Origin: Mucilaginibacter sp.
Lineage (GTDB): Bacteria; Bacteroidota; Bacteroidia; Sphingobacteriales; Sphingobacteriaceae
Direction: 5' to 3'
DNA: 32,816 nucleotides
NCBI RefSeq assembly: GCF_028287845.1
Contig: NZ_JAQBOW010000159.1
Location: forward strand, 1-32,816
Shown here: positions 32,658-32,816 of the stretch, piece by piece
How positions within the stretch are numbered: the stretch's first letter is position 1
Layout of the letters: each line of letters begins with the position of its first letter
Notes under the pieces: model-generated
What the model saw: only the letters and a program-made list of their open reading frames with translations
The model's database searches: none
Told to the model about the DNA's origin: nothing
Position numbers and translations under genes: made by a program

Positions 32658-32816
32658 TTACTTAAACAGGTAGCCCAAACCAATGGAAAACTCCCTGTTC
32701 TTAACAACACTAGTACCCGAATCTTGTTGGGTGGTTGATGCAATATTATTTATCCCCAATGAATAAGCCAGGTTAAATGTTAGTTTATTGCGAAATTCAA
32801 ACCCTGTTGAAAAACC
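32658..32816 (-). CDS. C-terminal end of an outer-membrane beta-barrel protein (5' part outside window)
   Basis: The minus-strand frame is open from the window edge to TAA at 32658-32660, giving 52 residues. They alternate polar and hydrophobic residues in beta-hairpin fashion: GFSTGFEFRNKLTFNLAYSLG, then a Asn/Thr/Gln-rich turn, then REFSIGLGYLFK at the C-terminus. An aromatic residue near the end of a last amphipathic strand is typical of outer-membrane barrels, and the style matches PorT/OmpW-like eight-strand barrels of Bacteroidota. The exact family cannot be fixed from this fragment. The stop is 10 bases before the sixA start, so the two are probably cotranscribed. Confidence 0.75.
   Translation of the reverse strand, partial: GFSTGFEFRNKLTFNLAYSLGINNIASTTQQDSGTSVVKNREFSIGLGYLFK

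Noticed and set aside
32648..32743. Longer SixA with an extra 32 N-terminal residues
   Set aside because: The extension is antisense-free but overlaps the end of the upstream beta-barrel gene, and the standard MKKLLLIRHAKA start at 32647 fits the family exactly.

Overview
The window looks like chromosomal DNA of a member of the Bacteroidota, most likely a sphingobacterium of the Mucilaginibacter/Pedobacter kind. The reasons are a SusC/SusD pair, an RGG-tailed DUF4290 protein next to murA, a compact Bacteroidota-type AMP nucleosidase, several -7 elements of the form TAnnTTTG, almost no Shine-Dalgarno sequences, and AT-rich spacers. The assignment rests on protein and motif recognition, not on a database search. 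Most of the window is housekeeping sequence. I found no phage, transposase, CRISPR array, tRNA or rRNA. Layout: (1) 1-4450 holds the end of a DUF4290 protein, murA, a GT39-type membrane glycosyltransferase, a DUF486 membrane protein and an unknown small membrane protein. (2) 4579-6889, minus strand, holds a cystathionine beta-synthase-type enzyme and AMP nucleosidase. (3) 7065-10715, minus strand, is the protein quality-control cluster tig, clpP, clpX; hairpins and a good promoter split it into more than one transcription unit. (4) 10874-17586 is a susC-susD operon lying between two DUF2807 (GIN-domain) surface proteins on the opposite strand. (5) 17802-23002 holds recQ and a divergent, very large secreted beta-propeller/amidohydrolase protein. 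(6) 23003-24195 is a hairpin-dense spacer and a lipoprotein. (7) 24445-30066 holds citrate synthase, a multi-PAS hybrid histidine kinase and an orphan MacB-like permease. (8) 30317-32816 holds queA, ispD, sixA and the tail of an outer-membrane beta-barrel protein. How the genes fit together: Tig, ClpP and ClpX handle new and damaged proteins. MurA feeds peptidoglycan synthesis, and its catalytic cysteine is replaced by aspartate, so intrinsic fosfomycin resistance is expected. SusC/SusD import an unidentified ligand; no glycosidase, sigma factor or anti-sigma factor lies beside them. The most unusual content is in the spacers. Several gene ends carry short-period, low-complexity repeats, often as inverted arms, and one of these arms runs into the ispD reading frame. 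The spacer at 23003-23442 carries six hairpins, including three related 16-bp palindromes about three helical turns apart. I see no convincing new multi-gene system; the repeat and hairpin architecture is the best lead.
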